Assembly (NCBI GenBank): GCA_004552485.1
Contig: SFOH01000003.1
Coordinates: 1 to 64,000 of the forward strand
DNA length: 64,000 nucleotides
Direction: 5' to 3'
From: Bacteroidales bacterium
GTDB taxonomy: Bacteria; Bacteroidota; Bacteroidia; Bacteroidales; Muribaculaceae
The position numbers and the translations under genes are program-made. Below, in pieces: positions 18,015 through 27,221 of this stretch. Every line of letters begins with the position of its first letter. Position 1 is the stretch's first letter. A model generated the notes under the pieces. It ran no database searches and had not been told where the DNA came from. It saw nothing but the letters and a program-made list of their open reading frames with translations.

Positions 18015-19532
18015 TTACTGGACCTCGGCCAGGAGCTTCTTGCCTTTTTCGATAGCCTCGTCGATGGTTCCGACGTTGAGGAAAGCCTGCTCGGGGAGAT
18101 AGTCGACTTCGCCGCTGAGAATCATCTTGAAGCCGCGGATAGTCTCCGAGAGGGGCACCATGACGCCGGGGAGGCCGGTGAACTGCTCGGCCACGTGGAA
18201 GGGCTGGGACAGGAAACGCTGGGCGCGGCGGGCGCGGGCCACGACGAGTTTGTCGTCGTCGGAGAGCTCGTCGACGCCGAGGATGGCGATGATGTCCTGC
18301 AGCTCGTTGTATTTCTGCAGCAGCTGCTTGACGGCCTGGGCGGTGTTGTAGTGTTCCTCGCCGATGATGTTCGGGTCGAGGATTCGCGATGTTGACTCGA
18401 GGGGGTCTACGGCGGGGTAGATGCCCAGCTCGGCGATCTTACGCGAGAGCACCGTGGTGGCGTCCAGGAACGAGAATGTGGTTGCGGGAGCGGGGTCGGT
18501 GAGGTCGTCGGCAGGGACGTAGATGGCCTGCACCGATGTGATAGAACCGTTTTTGGTGGAGGTGATGCGCTCCTGGAGGGCGCCCATCTCGGAGGCGAGG
18601 GTGGGCTGGTAACCCACTGCCGAAGGCATACGTCCCAGAAGTGCGGACACCTCGGAACCGGCCTGGGTGAAACGGAAGATGTTGTCGATGAACAGCAGGA
18701 TGTCCTTGCCGCCTCCGTCCTGGTCGCGGAACTGCTCGGCGACGGTGAGGCCGGAGAGTGCCACGCGCAGACGTGCGCCCGGCGGCTCGTTCATCTGGCC
18801 GAAGACAAGTGTGGCCTGGCTGTCGCCGAGGTTCTTCATGTCGACGTCCTGGAGGTTCCATTCGCCTTTTTCCATGCCCTCCTTGAACTTGTCGCCATAG
18901 CGCATGACGCCGCTCTCGATCATCTCGCGCAGCAGGTCGTTACCCTCGCGGGTACGCTCGCCGACGCCGGTGAACACCGAGTAGCCGTCGTGTCCTTTGG
19001 CGATGTTGTTGATGAGCTCCATGATGAGAACGGTTTTGCCGACGCCGGCGCCGCCGAAGAGGCCGATTTTGCCGCCCTTTGAGTAGGGCTCGAGCAGGTC
19101 GATGACCTTGATGCCGGTGGAGAGGATTTCGGTGCCGATGGTGAGCTCGTCAAACTCGGGTGCGGGCTGGTGGATGGGGCGCAGGTTTGTGCGGTCCAGG
19201 GCGGGGAGATTGTCGATGGCGTCGCCGATGACGTTGAGGAGGCGGCCCTTGATCTGGGCGCCGGTGGGAACGGCGATGGCACGCTCGAGGCTGTCGACGC
19301 GCATTCCGCGTTGGAGACCGTCGGTGCTCTCCATGGCCACGCAGCGCACGGTGTCCTCGCCGATGTGCTGCTCCACCTCGAGGATGAGGGGATGGTCACC
19401 TTCACGTTCAACTTTCAGGGCCGTGTAGATAGGCGGGATGATCACATCGCCTTCTGCGGCTTGGCCGGCGTCAAAGACAACGTCCACGACCGGGCCGATT
19501 ACCTGAGATATTTTTCCGTATTTCTCGCTCAT
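18015..19532 (-). CDS. atpD: ATP synthase F1 beta subunit
   Basis: 505 residues. Catalytic subunit: P-loop GGAGVGKTVLIMEL, VFTGVGERTREGNDLLREM (with the catalytic Glu), LVFGQMNEPPGARLRVALSG, DILLFIDNIFRFTQAGSEVS and the signature PAVDPLESTSRIL. The start MSEKYGKISQVIGPVVDVVF is clear. It is the first gene of the atp block and lies 76 bp after the nuoH stop, with neither a recognisable promoter nor a terminator in that gap. Confidence 0.98.
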   Translation of the reverse strand: MSEKYGKISQVIGPVVDVVFDAGQAAEGDVIIPPIYTALKVEREGDHPLILEVEQHIGEDTVRCVAMESTDGLQRGMRVDSLERAIAVPTGAQIKGRLLNVIGDAIDNLPALDRTNLRPIHQPAPEFDELTIGTEILSTGIKVIDLLEPYSKGGKIGLFGGAGVGKTVLIMELINNIAKGHDGYSVFTGVGERTREGNDLLREMIESGVMRYGDKFKEGMEKGEWNLQDVDMKNLGDSQATLVFGQMNEPPGARLRVALSGLTVAEQFRDQDGGGKDILLFIDNIFRFTQAGSEVSALLGRMPSAVGYQPTLASEMGALQERITSTKNGSITSVQAIYVPADDLTDPAPATTFSFLDATTVLSRKIAELGIYPAVDPLESTSRILDPNIIGEEHYNTAQAVKQLLQKYNELQDIIAILGVDELSDDDKLVVARARRAQRFLSQPFHVAEQFTGLPGVMVPLSETIRGFKMILSGEVDYLPEQAFLNVGTIDEAIEKGKKLLAEVQ

Positions 19533-19608
19533 GTTCTGTTATGAGTTTTTTGGAGGTATATGAGGTATATGTTGTGTTTTTTTCTTTATCGGATGATGAC
19601 GGTGCTGC

Positions 19609-20691
19609 TCAGATCACCCAGCCGTTGACAATGATGATTGCCATGAGCACGAGGTTGAAGAGGTTGATGGGCAGCAGGTATTTCCACTCAAGTTTGAGCA
19701 TCTGGTCGATACGGATGCGGGGGAAAGTCCACTTGAACCAGATGATTACGAAGCTCAGTGTGAAGCACTTGAGCAGGAACCAAACGAGGCCGGGGATGTA
19801 GTCCATGACGTGGTTGAAGCCTTCCCAGCCGGGGATGTGGAAGGGCATCCATCCGCCGAGGAACATCAGAGATGCAACGCCTGAGACGATGAATAAGTTC
19901 AGATATTCAGCCAGATAGAAGAAACCGAAGTGGATGCCGGAGTACTCGGTGTGGTAGCCGGCCGTCAGCTCGCTCTCTGCTTCGGGAAGGTCGAACGGGC
20001 CGCGGTTTGTCTCGGCCGTACCGGCGATGAGGAAGATGATGAAAGCGATGATTGCGGGGAGATGGCCGGAGAAGAGGAACCAGAGGCGCTCCTGCGAGGC
20101 CACGATGTCGCCGACGGACATTGAGCCGGCGAGGCAGACCATGGTGAGCACGGACAGGCCGGTGGAGAGCTCATAGCTGACCATCTGCGAGCCGGAGCGG
20201 AGGGCGCCGATGAGGGTGAACTTGTTGTTCGACGACCAACCGGCCAGGAGGATACCCAGCACGCCGATGCTGGAGACGGCCAGGAGGAAGAAGATGCCTA
20301 TGTTGAAGTCGATGACCTGCAGGCCGTTAGCCCAGGGGAGGACGGCGAAGGCCAGCATCGAGGCAATGATCACCAGGTATGGCGCCAGCGCGAAGAGGAA
20401 GCGGTCGATGTTCTTGAGGTGGATGAGCTCTTTGATGAGAATCTTGAACATATCGGCCACAGACTGGAGCAGACCCCAGGGACCGACGCGGTTGGGGCCG
20501 AGGCGGCACTGGAAGTAGGCGCAGACTTTGCGCTCGTAGAGGATGTAGAAGAGTGCCAGCACAGCGTAAACCAGCAGGAGGCCCACGCCTATGAGCACGC
20601 ATTCAATGGTCACTGCCAGCCAGGAGGGGCATCCCAGCGTACTGAGCAGGAAGGTGTGGATCCAATCGGTGATGACTGAGAAATCTTGCAT
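19609..20691 (-). CDS. nuoH: NADH-quinone oxidoreductase subunit H
   Basis: 360 residues with about eight membrane helices. It docks the peripheral arm and forms much of the quinone chamber. Signatures: CRLGPNRVGPWGLLQSVADM (N-terminal conserved loop), ILLAGWSSNNKFTLIGALRS, and AETNRGPFDLPEAESELTAG with YHTEYSGIHFGFFYLAEY. It follows nuoCD (94-bp gap). In the usual order nuoI would come next; here the atp genes do. Confidence 0.97.
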   Translation of the reverse strand: MQDFSVITDWIHTFLLSTLGCPSWLAVTIECVLIGVGLLLVYAVLALFYILYERKVCAYFQCRLGPNRVGPWGLLQSVADMFKILIKELIHLKNIDRFLFALAPYLVIIASMLAFAVLPWANGLQVIDFNIGIFFLLAVSSIGVLGILLAGWSSNNKFTLIGALRSGSQMVSYELSTGLSVLTMVCLAGSMSVGDIVASQERLWFLFSGHLPAIIAFIIFLIAGTAETNRGPFDLPEAESELTAGYHTEYSGIHFGFFYLAEYLNLFIVSGVASLMFLGGWMPFHIPGWEGFNHVMDYIPGLVWFLLKCFTLSFVIIWFKWTFPRIRIDQMLKLEWKYLLPINLFNLVLMAIIIVNGWVI

Positions 20692-20785
20692 AGTGATTTT
20701 TCGGGGTGTATATTTTCTTTGTTAGTGGCGCAAGGGGAGTCGCGCCGTGATTTCATTGATTGGCTGTCAGGGAGTCGGGGGGGGG

Positions 20786-22426
20786 TTAACGGTCCATGTC
20801 GGGGACGATGTAGTCGAGCGAGCCGCCGATGGTGATGAGGTCGGCGATTTTCTGGCCGACGGTGATGTGGTCGACGACAGCGGCGAGGTTGAGACAGGGG
20901 GGCGCGATCTTGAGGCGGTAGGGCTTGGTGGTGCCGTCGCTCTCGAGATAGAGGCCGAAGGCGCCGCGGCAACCCTCGGTGACCTGGAACCAGGAGCCTT
21001 TCGGGAGCTTGAGCACTTTGGGCACTTTCACGCAATACTCGCCTTCGGGGATGTTGTCGACGAGCTGGCTGAGGATTTTTGCCGACTCTTCCATCTCGCG
21101 CATGCGGACGTTGAAGCGTGCCAGCGAGTCGCCCTCGGTGGCGGTAACTTCCTCGAAGTCAAGCTCGGAGTAGATCGAATAGGGGAGCCATTTGCGCATA
21201 TCGCAGGCCCAGCCGGAGGCGCGTCCCGAGGGACCGGTGATGCCCCACGACTTGGCGTCTTCGTTGGTGAGGATGCCGACGTTGCGCAGGCGGTTCTGGG
21301 TGATGACGTTGCCGACGAACAGCTTGTTGTATTCCTTGATGTTTGCGGGGAGGACGTCGAGCAGGGCGTGAACGTCCTGAACGAAGTCCGGGGCGAGGTC
21401 CTGCATGACGCCGCCGATGCACTCGTAGTTGAATGTCATGCGGGCGCCGCAGGTTTTCTCCATGATGTCGAGAATCTGTTCGCGGACGCGCAGGGTGTAG
21501 AAGAGCATCGTGGTGGCGCCGAGGTCCATGCAGTATGTTCCGATGAAGAGCATGTGCGAGGCGATGCGGCTGAGCTCGTCCATCATGACGCGGATGACCT
21601 GAGCGCGGCGCGAGATTTCGATGCCGGCGGCCTTCTCGTAGAGCATGCACAGGGCGTGGTGGTAGTTATGGGCGGAGAAATAGTCCATACGGTCCATGAA
21701 GTGGAGCGTCTGCGGGTAGGTGAGATTCTCGCAGAGTTTCTCGATGCCGCGGTGGATGTAGCCCATGTATACGTCAATCTTCTTGATTTCCTCGCCGTTG
21801 ACGGCGGTGCGGAAACGGAGCACGCCGTGGGTTGCGGGGTGCTGCGGGCCGATGTTCACCACAAAGTCGTTCTCGGCGAAGATACGGCGCTGGGTTTTGG
21901 AGACGTTGCCGTCCTTGTCCTCGACCCACATATCGGTGAAGTCGCTCTGGCGCTCCGACTCGGTGGAGACGGGGTTGAGGATGGGGTCGTCGTCGTAGTC
22001 TTTGCGCAGGGGATAGCCTTTCCAGTCGATGCTGAGGAAGAGGCGGCGCATGTCGGGGTTGCCGATGAAGACGATGCCGAAGAAGTCGTAGACCTCGCGC
22101 TCATAGTAGACGGCGATATCCCAGATGTCGGCGACGGAGTGGAGCATGGGGCGACCGTCAACGTCTTTGGCCACCACCTTGACCTGCAGGATGTTGCCTT
22201 TGGGGTCGGCCGACGACATGAGCTCGTAGAGGCAGCCCATCGAGTCTTTCCAGTCCACGCCGACGATTGTCACCAGGTAGTCCTGCGGGGTTTCGGCGTC
22301 GTCGCGGAGGCGGCGAGCCAGGGCGTGCCAGTGGCTGTCGTCGATGGTTATGGTTGTTTTGGCGTCCGCGGTCTCCACGGTTGCCATGGGAAATTCTTTG
22401 GCTATTTTTTCCAGCATGTTTGCCAT
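20786..22426 (-). CDS. nuoCD: NADH-quinone oxidoreductase subunits C and D, fused
   Basis: 546 residues. Residues 1-160 are the 30-kDa NuoC domain (HSVADIWDIAVYYEREVYDF, FGIVFIGNPDMRRLFLSIDW, GYPLRKDYDDD). The rest is the 49-kDa NuoD domain (NIGPQHPATHGVLRFRTAVN, YMGYIHRGIEKLCENLTYPQ, DRMDYFSAHNYHHALCML), ending in the conserved VDHITVGQKIADLITIGGS and IVPDMDR. The fusion is usual in Bacteroidetes. The domain carries the quinone-site His/Tyr region. A downstream Met (MATVETAD, residue 14) is an alternative start. Confidence 0.96.
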   Translation of the reverse strand: MANMLEKIAKEFPMATVETADAKTTITIDDSHWHALARRLRDDAETPQDYLVTIVGVDWKDSMGCLYELMSSADPKGNILQVKVVAKDVDGRPMLHSVADIWDIAVYYEREVYDFFGIVFIGNPDMRRLFLSIDWKGYPLRKDYDDDPILNPVSTESERQSDFTDMWVEDKDGNVSKTQRRIFAENDFVVNIGPQHPATHGVLRFRTAVNGEEIKKIDVYMGYIHRGIEKLCENLTYPQTLHFMDRMDYFSAHNYHHALCMLYEKAAGIEISRRAQVIRVMMDELSRIASHMLFIGTYCMDLGATTMLFYTLRVREQILDIMEKTCGARMTFNYECIGGVMQDLAPDFVQDVHALLDVLPANIKEYNKLFVGNVITQNRLRNVGILTNEDAKSWGITGPSGRASGWACDMRKWLPYSIYSELDFEEVTATEGDSLARFNVRMREMEESAKILSQLVDNIPEGEYCVKVPKVLKLPKGSWFQVTEGCRGAFGLYLESDGTTKPYRLKIAPPCLNLAAVVDHITVGQKIADLITIGGSLDYIVPDMDR

Positions 22427-22472
22427 ATATATAATAATGTGTGGTGCTGATGCGTGATTGGTTGATGTGGGA

Positions 22473-23072
22473 TTACTGGCACTCGGGGTGCTCCTCGTAG
22501 AACTTGATGCGGCGCTCCTGGCGGTTGACTCCGCCGAAGAACTTCTCCACTTTCATCTTTCGTGAGAGCTGCATGATTCCGTAGATCATAGCCTCGGGGC
22601 GCGGGGGACAACCGGGGACAAACACGTCGACGGGGACGATGTCCTCGATGCCTTTGGCCACGTGGTAGGACTTGCGGAAGGGGCCGCCGGAGATGGCGCA
22701 ACTGCCGCAGGCGATGACATACTTGGGCTCGGCCAGCTGGTCATAGAGGCGACGGAACACGGGCACCATGCGGTTCACGATCGTGCCGGCCACCATCATG
22801 AAGTCGGCCTGACGTGGCGACGAACGGGCCACTTCCCATCCGAAGCGTGCCATGTCGAAGCGTGCGGCGCCGAGGCTCACGAACTCAATGCCGCAGCAGC
22901 TGGTGGCAAAGGTGAGGGGCCAGATCGAGTTGGAGCGGCCCCAGTTGATGAGCTTGTCGAGGCTGCCGACGATGACGTTGGTGCCGGAAGCGCGCAGCTC
23001 TTCGGCCAGCTTCTCTATATACTCGTTGTCCTGCCATGCCTCGTAGGGCATGCTTTTTGTTGTCACTTCCAT
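22473..23072 (-). CDS. nuoB: NADH-quinone oxidoreductase subunit B
   Basis: 199 residues. Holds the terminal 4Fe-4S cluster N2: the adjacent cysteines in TFATSCCGIEF, plus YVIACGSCAISGGPF and VFVPGCPPRPEAMIYGIMQL. Other motifs are ASPRQADFMMVAGTIVNRM-type and VFRRLYDQLAEPK. It overlaps the end of nuoA by 10 bp, indicating translational coupling. Confidence 0.97.
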   Translation of the reverse strand: MEVTTKSMPYEAWQDNEYIEKLAEELRASGTNVIVGSLDKLINWGRSNSIWPLTFATSCCGIEFVSLGAARFDMARFGWEVARSSPRQADFMMVAGTIVNRMVPVFRRLYDQLAEPKYVIACGSCAISGGPFRKSYHVAKGIEDIVPVDVFVPGCPPRPEAMIYGIMQLSRKMKVEKFFGGVNRQERRIKFYEEHPECQ

Positions 23073-23443
23073 TCAAGAGCTCCTTTCTTCCAGGCATAGA
23101 CGAGGCCCAGAACCAAAATTGAGAAAAAGATAACGATGCTGACCAGGCCCTGTGCGCCGAGGGAGCGCATCTGCACTGCCCAGGGGAAGAGGAAGACTGT
23201 TTCAACATCGAACATGAGGAAGAGAATTGCGAAAAGATAGTAGCCCACTCTGAACTGTGACATAGACTTTCCGCGTGTGGGGATACCGCATTCATAGGGT
23301 TCCTCTTTCTGCGGGTTGAAAGAGCGGGGACTGATGAGGCCGGCGATCCACATTGCCAGGAACACCAGGGCGGCGCCGGTGAGGGCGGCGGTGATGGCCA
23401 GCAGTCCGTTGTTCGTAATTCCGAAGATGCTAAGGGATAACAT
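23063..23443 (-). CDS. nuoA: NADH-quinone oxidoreductase subunit A
   Basis: 126 residues with three membrane helices. The conserved loop KEEPYECGIPTRG and RVGYYLFAILFLMFDVETVF mark NuoA. First gene of the operon, with a promoter 77-107 bp upstream. nuoE, nuoF and nuoG (the NADH-oxidising module) are absent, as in other Bacteroidetes, so the electron donor is probably not NADH through NuoF; ferredoxin or another partner is possible. Confidence 0.96.
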   Translation of the reverse strand: MLSLSIFGITNNGLLAITAALTGAALVFLAMWIAGLISPRSFNPQKEEPYECGIPTRGKSMSQFRVGYYLFAILFLMFDVETVFLFPWAVQMRSLGAQGLVSIVIFFSILVLGLVYAWKKGALEWK

Positions 23444-23519
23444 ATGTAAGTAACTGATATTAGCTAAATTAAGTCACGGGATTAGTATGCTGCGGCCCGG
23501 GGCCACAACATATTTGGTG

Positions 23520-23550
23520 CAAAGGTAATAAAAATTCCGCAATCAGTCAA
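23520..23550 (-). promoter_or_regulatory. Bacteroidetes-type promoter of the nuo-atp-nuo operon
   Basis: On the minus strand TTG (23550-23548), 20 nt, then TACCTTTG (23527-23520), matching the -33/-7 consensus TTTG...TAnnTTTG. The implied 5' UTR before nuoA is about 70 nt. Confidence 0.7.
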
Positions 23551-23603
23551 CAGATTTTAACTACTTTTTCTCGGCAGGGGCGTCGGCGGGGGCGCAAAGC
23601 GAC

Positions 23604-23639
23604 GCGCCTCGGCGACGGTGCAAGGGGTCGGCGAGGCGC
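23604..23639 (-). terminator. Possible terminator of the efflux operon
   Basis: Stem GCGCCTCG / CGAGGCGC (8 bp) with a 20-nt loop, 34 bp past the last permease gene. No T-tract follows on the minus strand, so this is weak. Confidence 0.3.
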
Positions 23640-23672
23640 GAGATAGGGCGGATGGAATAGGGGGCTGCGGCG

Positions 23673-24893
23673 TCAGGAGCGGGCTGCGGCGGTGGCGCCG
23701 TAGAGGCGGCGGGAGCGGCGGGCGATGTGGCGGTAGAAGAGGATGGCGAGGAGGGAGTAGGCGGCGGTGAGTCCCCAGAGCCAGCACATGGCGGGCGCGC
23801 AGTCGGCGAGGGTGGCGGAGTTGGCGTTCATGCGGATGAATGCGCTGACGGCCCACACGCCGGGGATGGCCTTGCCGGCCTCGACCCACATCTGCGGCAT
23901 GGCGTACATGGGCCAGGTGAGACCGCTGAGGAAGAGGTAGACCAGCGAGGTGAAGGCGATGACGATGAAGCACGACTCGCGGTCCTTGACGAAGTAGGTC
24001 ATGGCCTGTCCCAGGAATGCCGAGGCAAAGCAGAAGGGGAGCATGAGCAGGAAGGTGTGGACCAGCGAGATGTTGTGCGGGAGGTTGAACATGACGGGGA
24101 CAGCGTCGAAGAGCCATACGACGGCCGCCATGTAGAAGGTTACGTAGCAGAACGCGCGTCCCCAGGCCATGGCCGAGGCGGGTGCGCCGGGCACGTCGCG
24201 CGGGTCGATGCCGCGGTTGCGGCGGCGGCGCTCCTGACTCGTGCCGCCGAGCAGACAGATGCCGAGGAGCATACTCTGCTGGAGGATGAGCACGAGCACG
24301 CCGGGCATGACGAATGAGGCGAAGCCCTGCTCTTCGTCGCCGAGCATGTGCTCTTCGTTCTCGATGGGCGCTTCGGAGAGCGAGCTGCCGGCCTGGCCGA
24401 GCATGTCGGCGCGCTGGGCGGTGATGTCGGCGATGTCCTTGAGCTGGACGTTGGTGATGGCGCTGACGAAGGCGCGGTAGCGCAGCAGCAGCGACATCTG
24501 GCAGTAGAAGGTGGCGTTGGCCTGCTCCATGCGGCCTATCTTGCGGCCGTAGCCGGAAGGTATCTCGAGGATGCCCATGACGTCGCCGCGGGCCATGAGG
24601 TCGCGTGCGGCCGGCATGTCCGGCACATAGTCGTAAATCTCTATCGTGGGCGAGGCGGAGGCGTCGCGGACGAGCTTGCGCGACTCGAAGGAGCGGTCGT
24701 GGTCGACGACGGCCACGGGCAGCTCGCGCACCACCTCGGGGTTGTAGATGAGCGTGTAGGCGATGGGGTACATCAGGGGCAGAATCACAAAGAAGATGAG
24801 AGCTCCCGGGTCATGGAGCACGGTGTGCCACTCGCGGGCGAAGCATCGTGCCATGGCCATCGGCCAGTTGATTATGTTGCGGAGAACCTTCAT
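23673..24893 (-). CDS. ABC-2 type transporter permease (YhhJ/DrrB-like)
   Basis: 406 residues. One N-terminal membrane helix (DPGALIFFVILPLMYPIAYT), a large extracytoplasmic domain of about 170 residues (LPVAVVDHDRSFESRKLV opens it), then five or six helices, including VMPGVLVLILQQSMLLGICL and FTSLVYLFLSGLTWPMYAMP. This layout is that of ABC-2 permeases that work with an HlyD adaptor and TolC. Second of two permeases in the operon, 13 bp after its partner. No ATPase gene is present in the operon. Confidence 0.87.
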   Translation of the reverse strand: MKVLRNIINWPMAMARCFAREWHTVLHDPGALIFFVILPLMYPIAYTLIYNPEVVRELPVAVVDHDRSFESRKLVRDASASPTIEIYDYVPDMPAARDLMARGDVMGILEIPSGYGRKIGRMEQANATFYCQMSLLLRYRAFVSAITNVQLKDIADITAQRADMLGQAGSSLSEAPIENEEHMLGDEEQGFASFVMPGVLVLILQQSMLLGICLLGGTSQERRRRNRGIDPRDVPGAPASAMAWGRAFCYVTFYMAAVVWLFDAVPVMFNLPHNISLVHTFLLMLPFCFASAFLGQAMTYFVKDRESCFIVIAFTSLVYLFLSGLTWPMYAMPQMWVEAGKAIPGVWAVSAFIRMNANSATLADCAPAMCWLWGLTAAYSLLAILFYRHIARRSRRLYGATAAARS

Positions 24894-24906
24894 GATTTGC
24901 AGGGTG

Positions 24907-26067
24907 TTAGGGTACGTAAACCTGGCGGAGACAGGCGCGTTTCAGGCGCCACAGCATCAGCGCGGGAGCGAGGGTGAGGACGATGAGCATCACGAACCAC
25001 AGGCGCGAGTAGTAGAGCGCCACGCCGTTGAGACACTGCTGGACGTGAATGAGGAAATAGTAACGGATGGGAGCCAGCCACGAGAAGACGCCCATGAATC
25101 CGTACATGCTCTGGACGGGGAATGAGAATCCGGTGAACGAGAAGGCGAGCATGGCGAAGAGCGTGCCGACCGACAGGGCCATGCGCACGTTAGGCACCAT
25201 GCAGCTCACGAACAGCCCGAAGCCCTGGCTGGCGGTGACCAGCAGGAACAGCGCCAGCGCCATGACCCAGTGGGGGCAGCTCATCGGGAAGTGGCCGAAG
25301 CCGTACATCAGTCCCTGCATGGCCCAGCCCACGATGCAGAAGATGAGCGTCTGGGGCAGGAGCTTGCCGGTGACGGCGAGGACGATGCTGTTGCCGTTGT
25401 CGCGGAGCCATCGGCGCGAGTGGTTCTCCTTGATTTCGTATGTGACGGTCATGATCGTGACCATGATGACCATGAGCTCGAGCAGACACATGCAGAAGGA
25501 GGGGGTGAGGTACATCGAGTAGTTTGTCCAGGGATTGTGGATGGGGTTCACGTCGATGGACATGGGCTTGATGAGGGCGGAGATTGTGCGTGTGCTGATG
25601 CCTTTCGAGGCGGCGCTTTCGGCGACGAGGGCGGCTGTTGCCTGGACGGCGACGCTCTTGTAGCCCTTGTAGGAGAAAGTGCCGGGCACGAAGTAGGTCA
25701 TGTCGCAGAAGTAGTTGATGACGGGCTTGCGGCCGGCGAGAGCGTCCTCCTGGAAGTTGGCGGGGATGACGTAGAAGCCGTATACCTCGCCGCTCTGGAC
25801 GGCGCGGCGTGCCTCGTCGTAGGAGTCGCAGGCGCGGGTGACGTCGACCATTTGAACGGCGCCGAGCGAGCGCGTCATCGAGCGCGACATGGGCGAGTGG
25901 TCGAGGTCGACCACGGCGGTGGGCACGCGGACGGGCAGGCCCTCTTGGAGCAGGCTCAGGAAGAAGAGCGTGCACAGCAGGGGCACAAACACCATGCAGA
26001 CTATGTAGAGTCGGCGGCGGCAGATGTACCGGTATCCGTAACAGAGTGACTGCCAGAACTGTTTCAT
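24907..26067 (-). CDS. ABC-2 type transporter permease (YhhJ/DrrB-like)
   Basis: 386 residues with the same architecture as the gene after it: N-terminal helix YIVCMVFVPLLCTLFFLSLL, external domain starting VPTAVVDLDHSPMSRSMTRS, and a C-terminal helical block including MLAFSFTGFSFPVQSMYGFM. The two permeases presumably form a heterodimer. It follows the HlyD-family adaptor by 50 bp. Confidence 0.87.
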   Translation of the reverse strand: MKQFWQSLCYGYRYICRRRLYIVCMVFVPLLCTLFFLSLLQEGLPVRVPTAVVDLDHSPMSRSMTRSLGAVQMVDVTRACDSYDEARRAVQSGEVYGFYVIPANFQEDALAGRKPVINYFCDMTYFVPGTFSYKGYKSVAVQATAALVAESAASKGISTRTISALIKPMSIDVNPIHNPWTNYSMYLTPSFCMCLLELMVIMVTIMTVTYEIKENHSRRWLRDNGNSIVLAVTGKLLPQTLIFCIVGWAMQGLMYGFGHFPMSCPHWVMALALFLLVTASQGFGLFVSCMVPNVRMALSVGTLFAMLAFSFTGFSFPVQSMYGFMGVFSWLAPIRYYFLIHVQQCLNGVALYYSRLWFVMLIVLTLAPALMLWRLKRACLRQVYVP

Positions 26068-26117
26068 TACTTTAGCGGATTTTCACAGACGGGTGTGCCT
26101 TAGCGAAAGGAGTGGGT

Positions 26118-27173
26118 TCAGAGTTTGTAGATTGCCGACATGCCGGGACGCATTCCGCGGGCCTTGGAGGGGTCGACGGGGCGGGCTTTGATTTCGAAGG
26201 TGCGCGAGTCGTACTGGCCGGTCACCTTGGTGGCGCGCCATACGGCATAGTCGCCCATGTCGCGGATGTAGTAGACCTTCACGTCGAGTTCCTCGCCGCC
26301 GAGGCCGGGGAGCATCACCTTCACAGTTTTGCCCATTTGGAACTTGGGCAGCATCTGTTCGCGGATGTTGAAGGTGACCCAGTAGTCGTCCTTGAGGATG
26401 CTGACGATGGGAGCGCCCATGGCCACGAGCTCGCCCACTTCGGGGTAAATCTCGTCGACGGTTCCGTCGCAGGGAGCCACGAGGTAGCTGTCCTCAAGGA
26501 CGGCCTTGGCCGAGGAGACGCCTCCGCCGGCCACGCGCACCATGGCGGCAGCGGCCTGCTTGTCCTCCTTCTGAGCGCCGGCGCGTGCCAGCGAGAGCTG
26601 GTCCTTGGCGGCGCCGAGTTGCGAGTTGGCGGCGTCATAGGCGGCTTTGGCCTCGTCGCGCTTCTGGGCGGAGATGACGCCCTCCTTGTAGAGGTTCTCC
26701 ATGCGCTGATAGGTCTTCTGGGCGATGTCGGCGGCGGCCTGGGCCGTGCCCACCATGTTCTCGGCCGTGGCGATGATCTGCTGGCGGGTGCCGGCGTCGA
26801 CCTTGCGGTCGGCGGCTTCGGCCACCTGCTTCATGGCCTGGGCCTGCGAGAGCGTTGCCTCGGCCACTGACGAGTGGATGTGGACGACAGTGTCGCCGGC
26901 GTGGACGGTGTCGCCCTCGCTGACGTAGAATTTCACCACGCGTCCGCCCATTTTGCCGGAGACGCGCACGGTGGTGCCTTCAACCTGGCCCTCGATGGTG
27001 TCCGAAGGCTTGTTCATGTCCAGGAAACCGAAGACGGCGATGGCGGCGGTGATGAGCACCACCACGGCCATGGTCAGCATTATGGCGCGGCCCTCATGAC
27101 GCACCTGTCCGGGGGTGGGAGCGCCCTTCTGCTCCGGGGCGTTCTGCGGGGTATTTGTGTTTTGCGTTGACAT
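26118..27173 (-). CDS. HlyD/EmrA-family periplasmic adaptor protein
   Basis: 351 residues. A short cytoplasmic N-terminus, one membrane anchor (IMLTMAVVVLITAAIAVFGF, about 31-50), and a lipoyl-like half (GTTVRVSGKMGGRVVKFYVS, SEGDTVHAGDTVVHI). A long alpha-helical hairpin (about 100-210) is rich in Ala, Gln and Lys. The second lipoyl half (VAPCDGTVDEIYPEVGELVA) and a beta-barrel domain follow. It bridges the inner-membrane permeases to the TolC-like channel encoded just upstream. Confidence 0.92.
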   Translation of the reverse strand: MSTQNTNTPQNAPEQKGAPTPGQVRHEGRAIMLTMAVVVLITAAIAVFGFLDMNKPSDTIEGQVEGTTVRVSGKMGGRVVKFYVSEGDTVHAGDTVVHIHSSVAEATLSQAQAMKQVAEAADRKVDAGTRQQIIATAENMVGTAQAAADIAQKTYQRMENLYKEGVISAQKRDEAKAAYDAANSQLGAAKDQLSLARAGAQKEDKQAAAAMVRVAGGGVSSAKAVLEDSYLVAPCDGTVDEIYPEVGELVAMGAPIVSILKDDYWVTFNIREQMLPKFQMGKTVKVMLPGLGGEELDVKVYYIRDMGDYAVWRATKVTGQYDSRTFEIKARPVDPSKARGMRPGMSAIYKL

Positions 27174-27221
27174 ATCTGGTAATGTGTTGTTGATTAGCGT
27201 AATAAGTTAGAAAACCGGGGG

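Noticed and set aside
20747..22450. 567-codon plus-strand ORF opposite nuoCD
   Set aside because: Antisense shadow of a GC-rich gene; repetitive Val/Gly/Asp/Glu/Ala composition and no domain.
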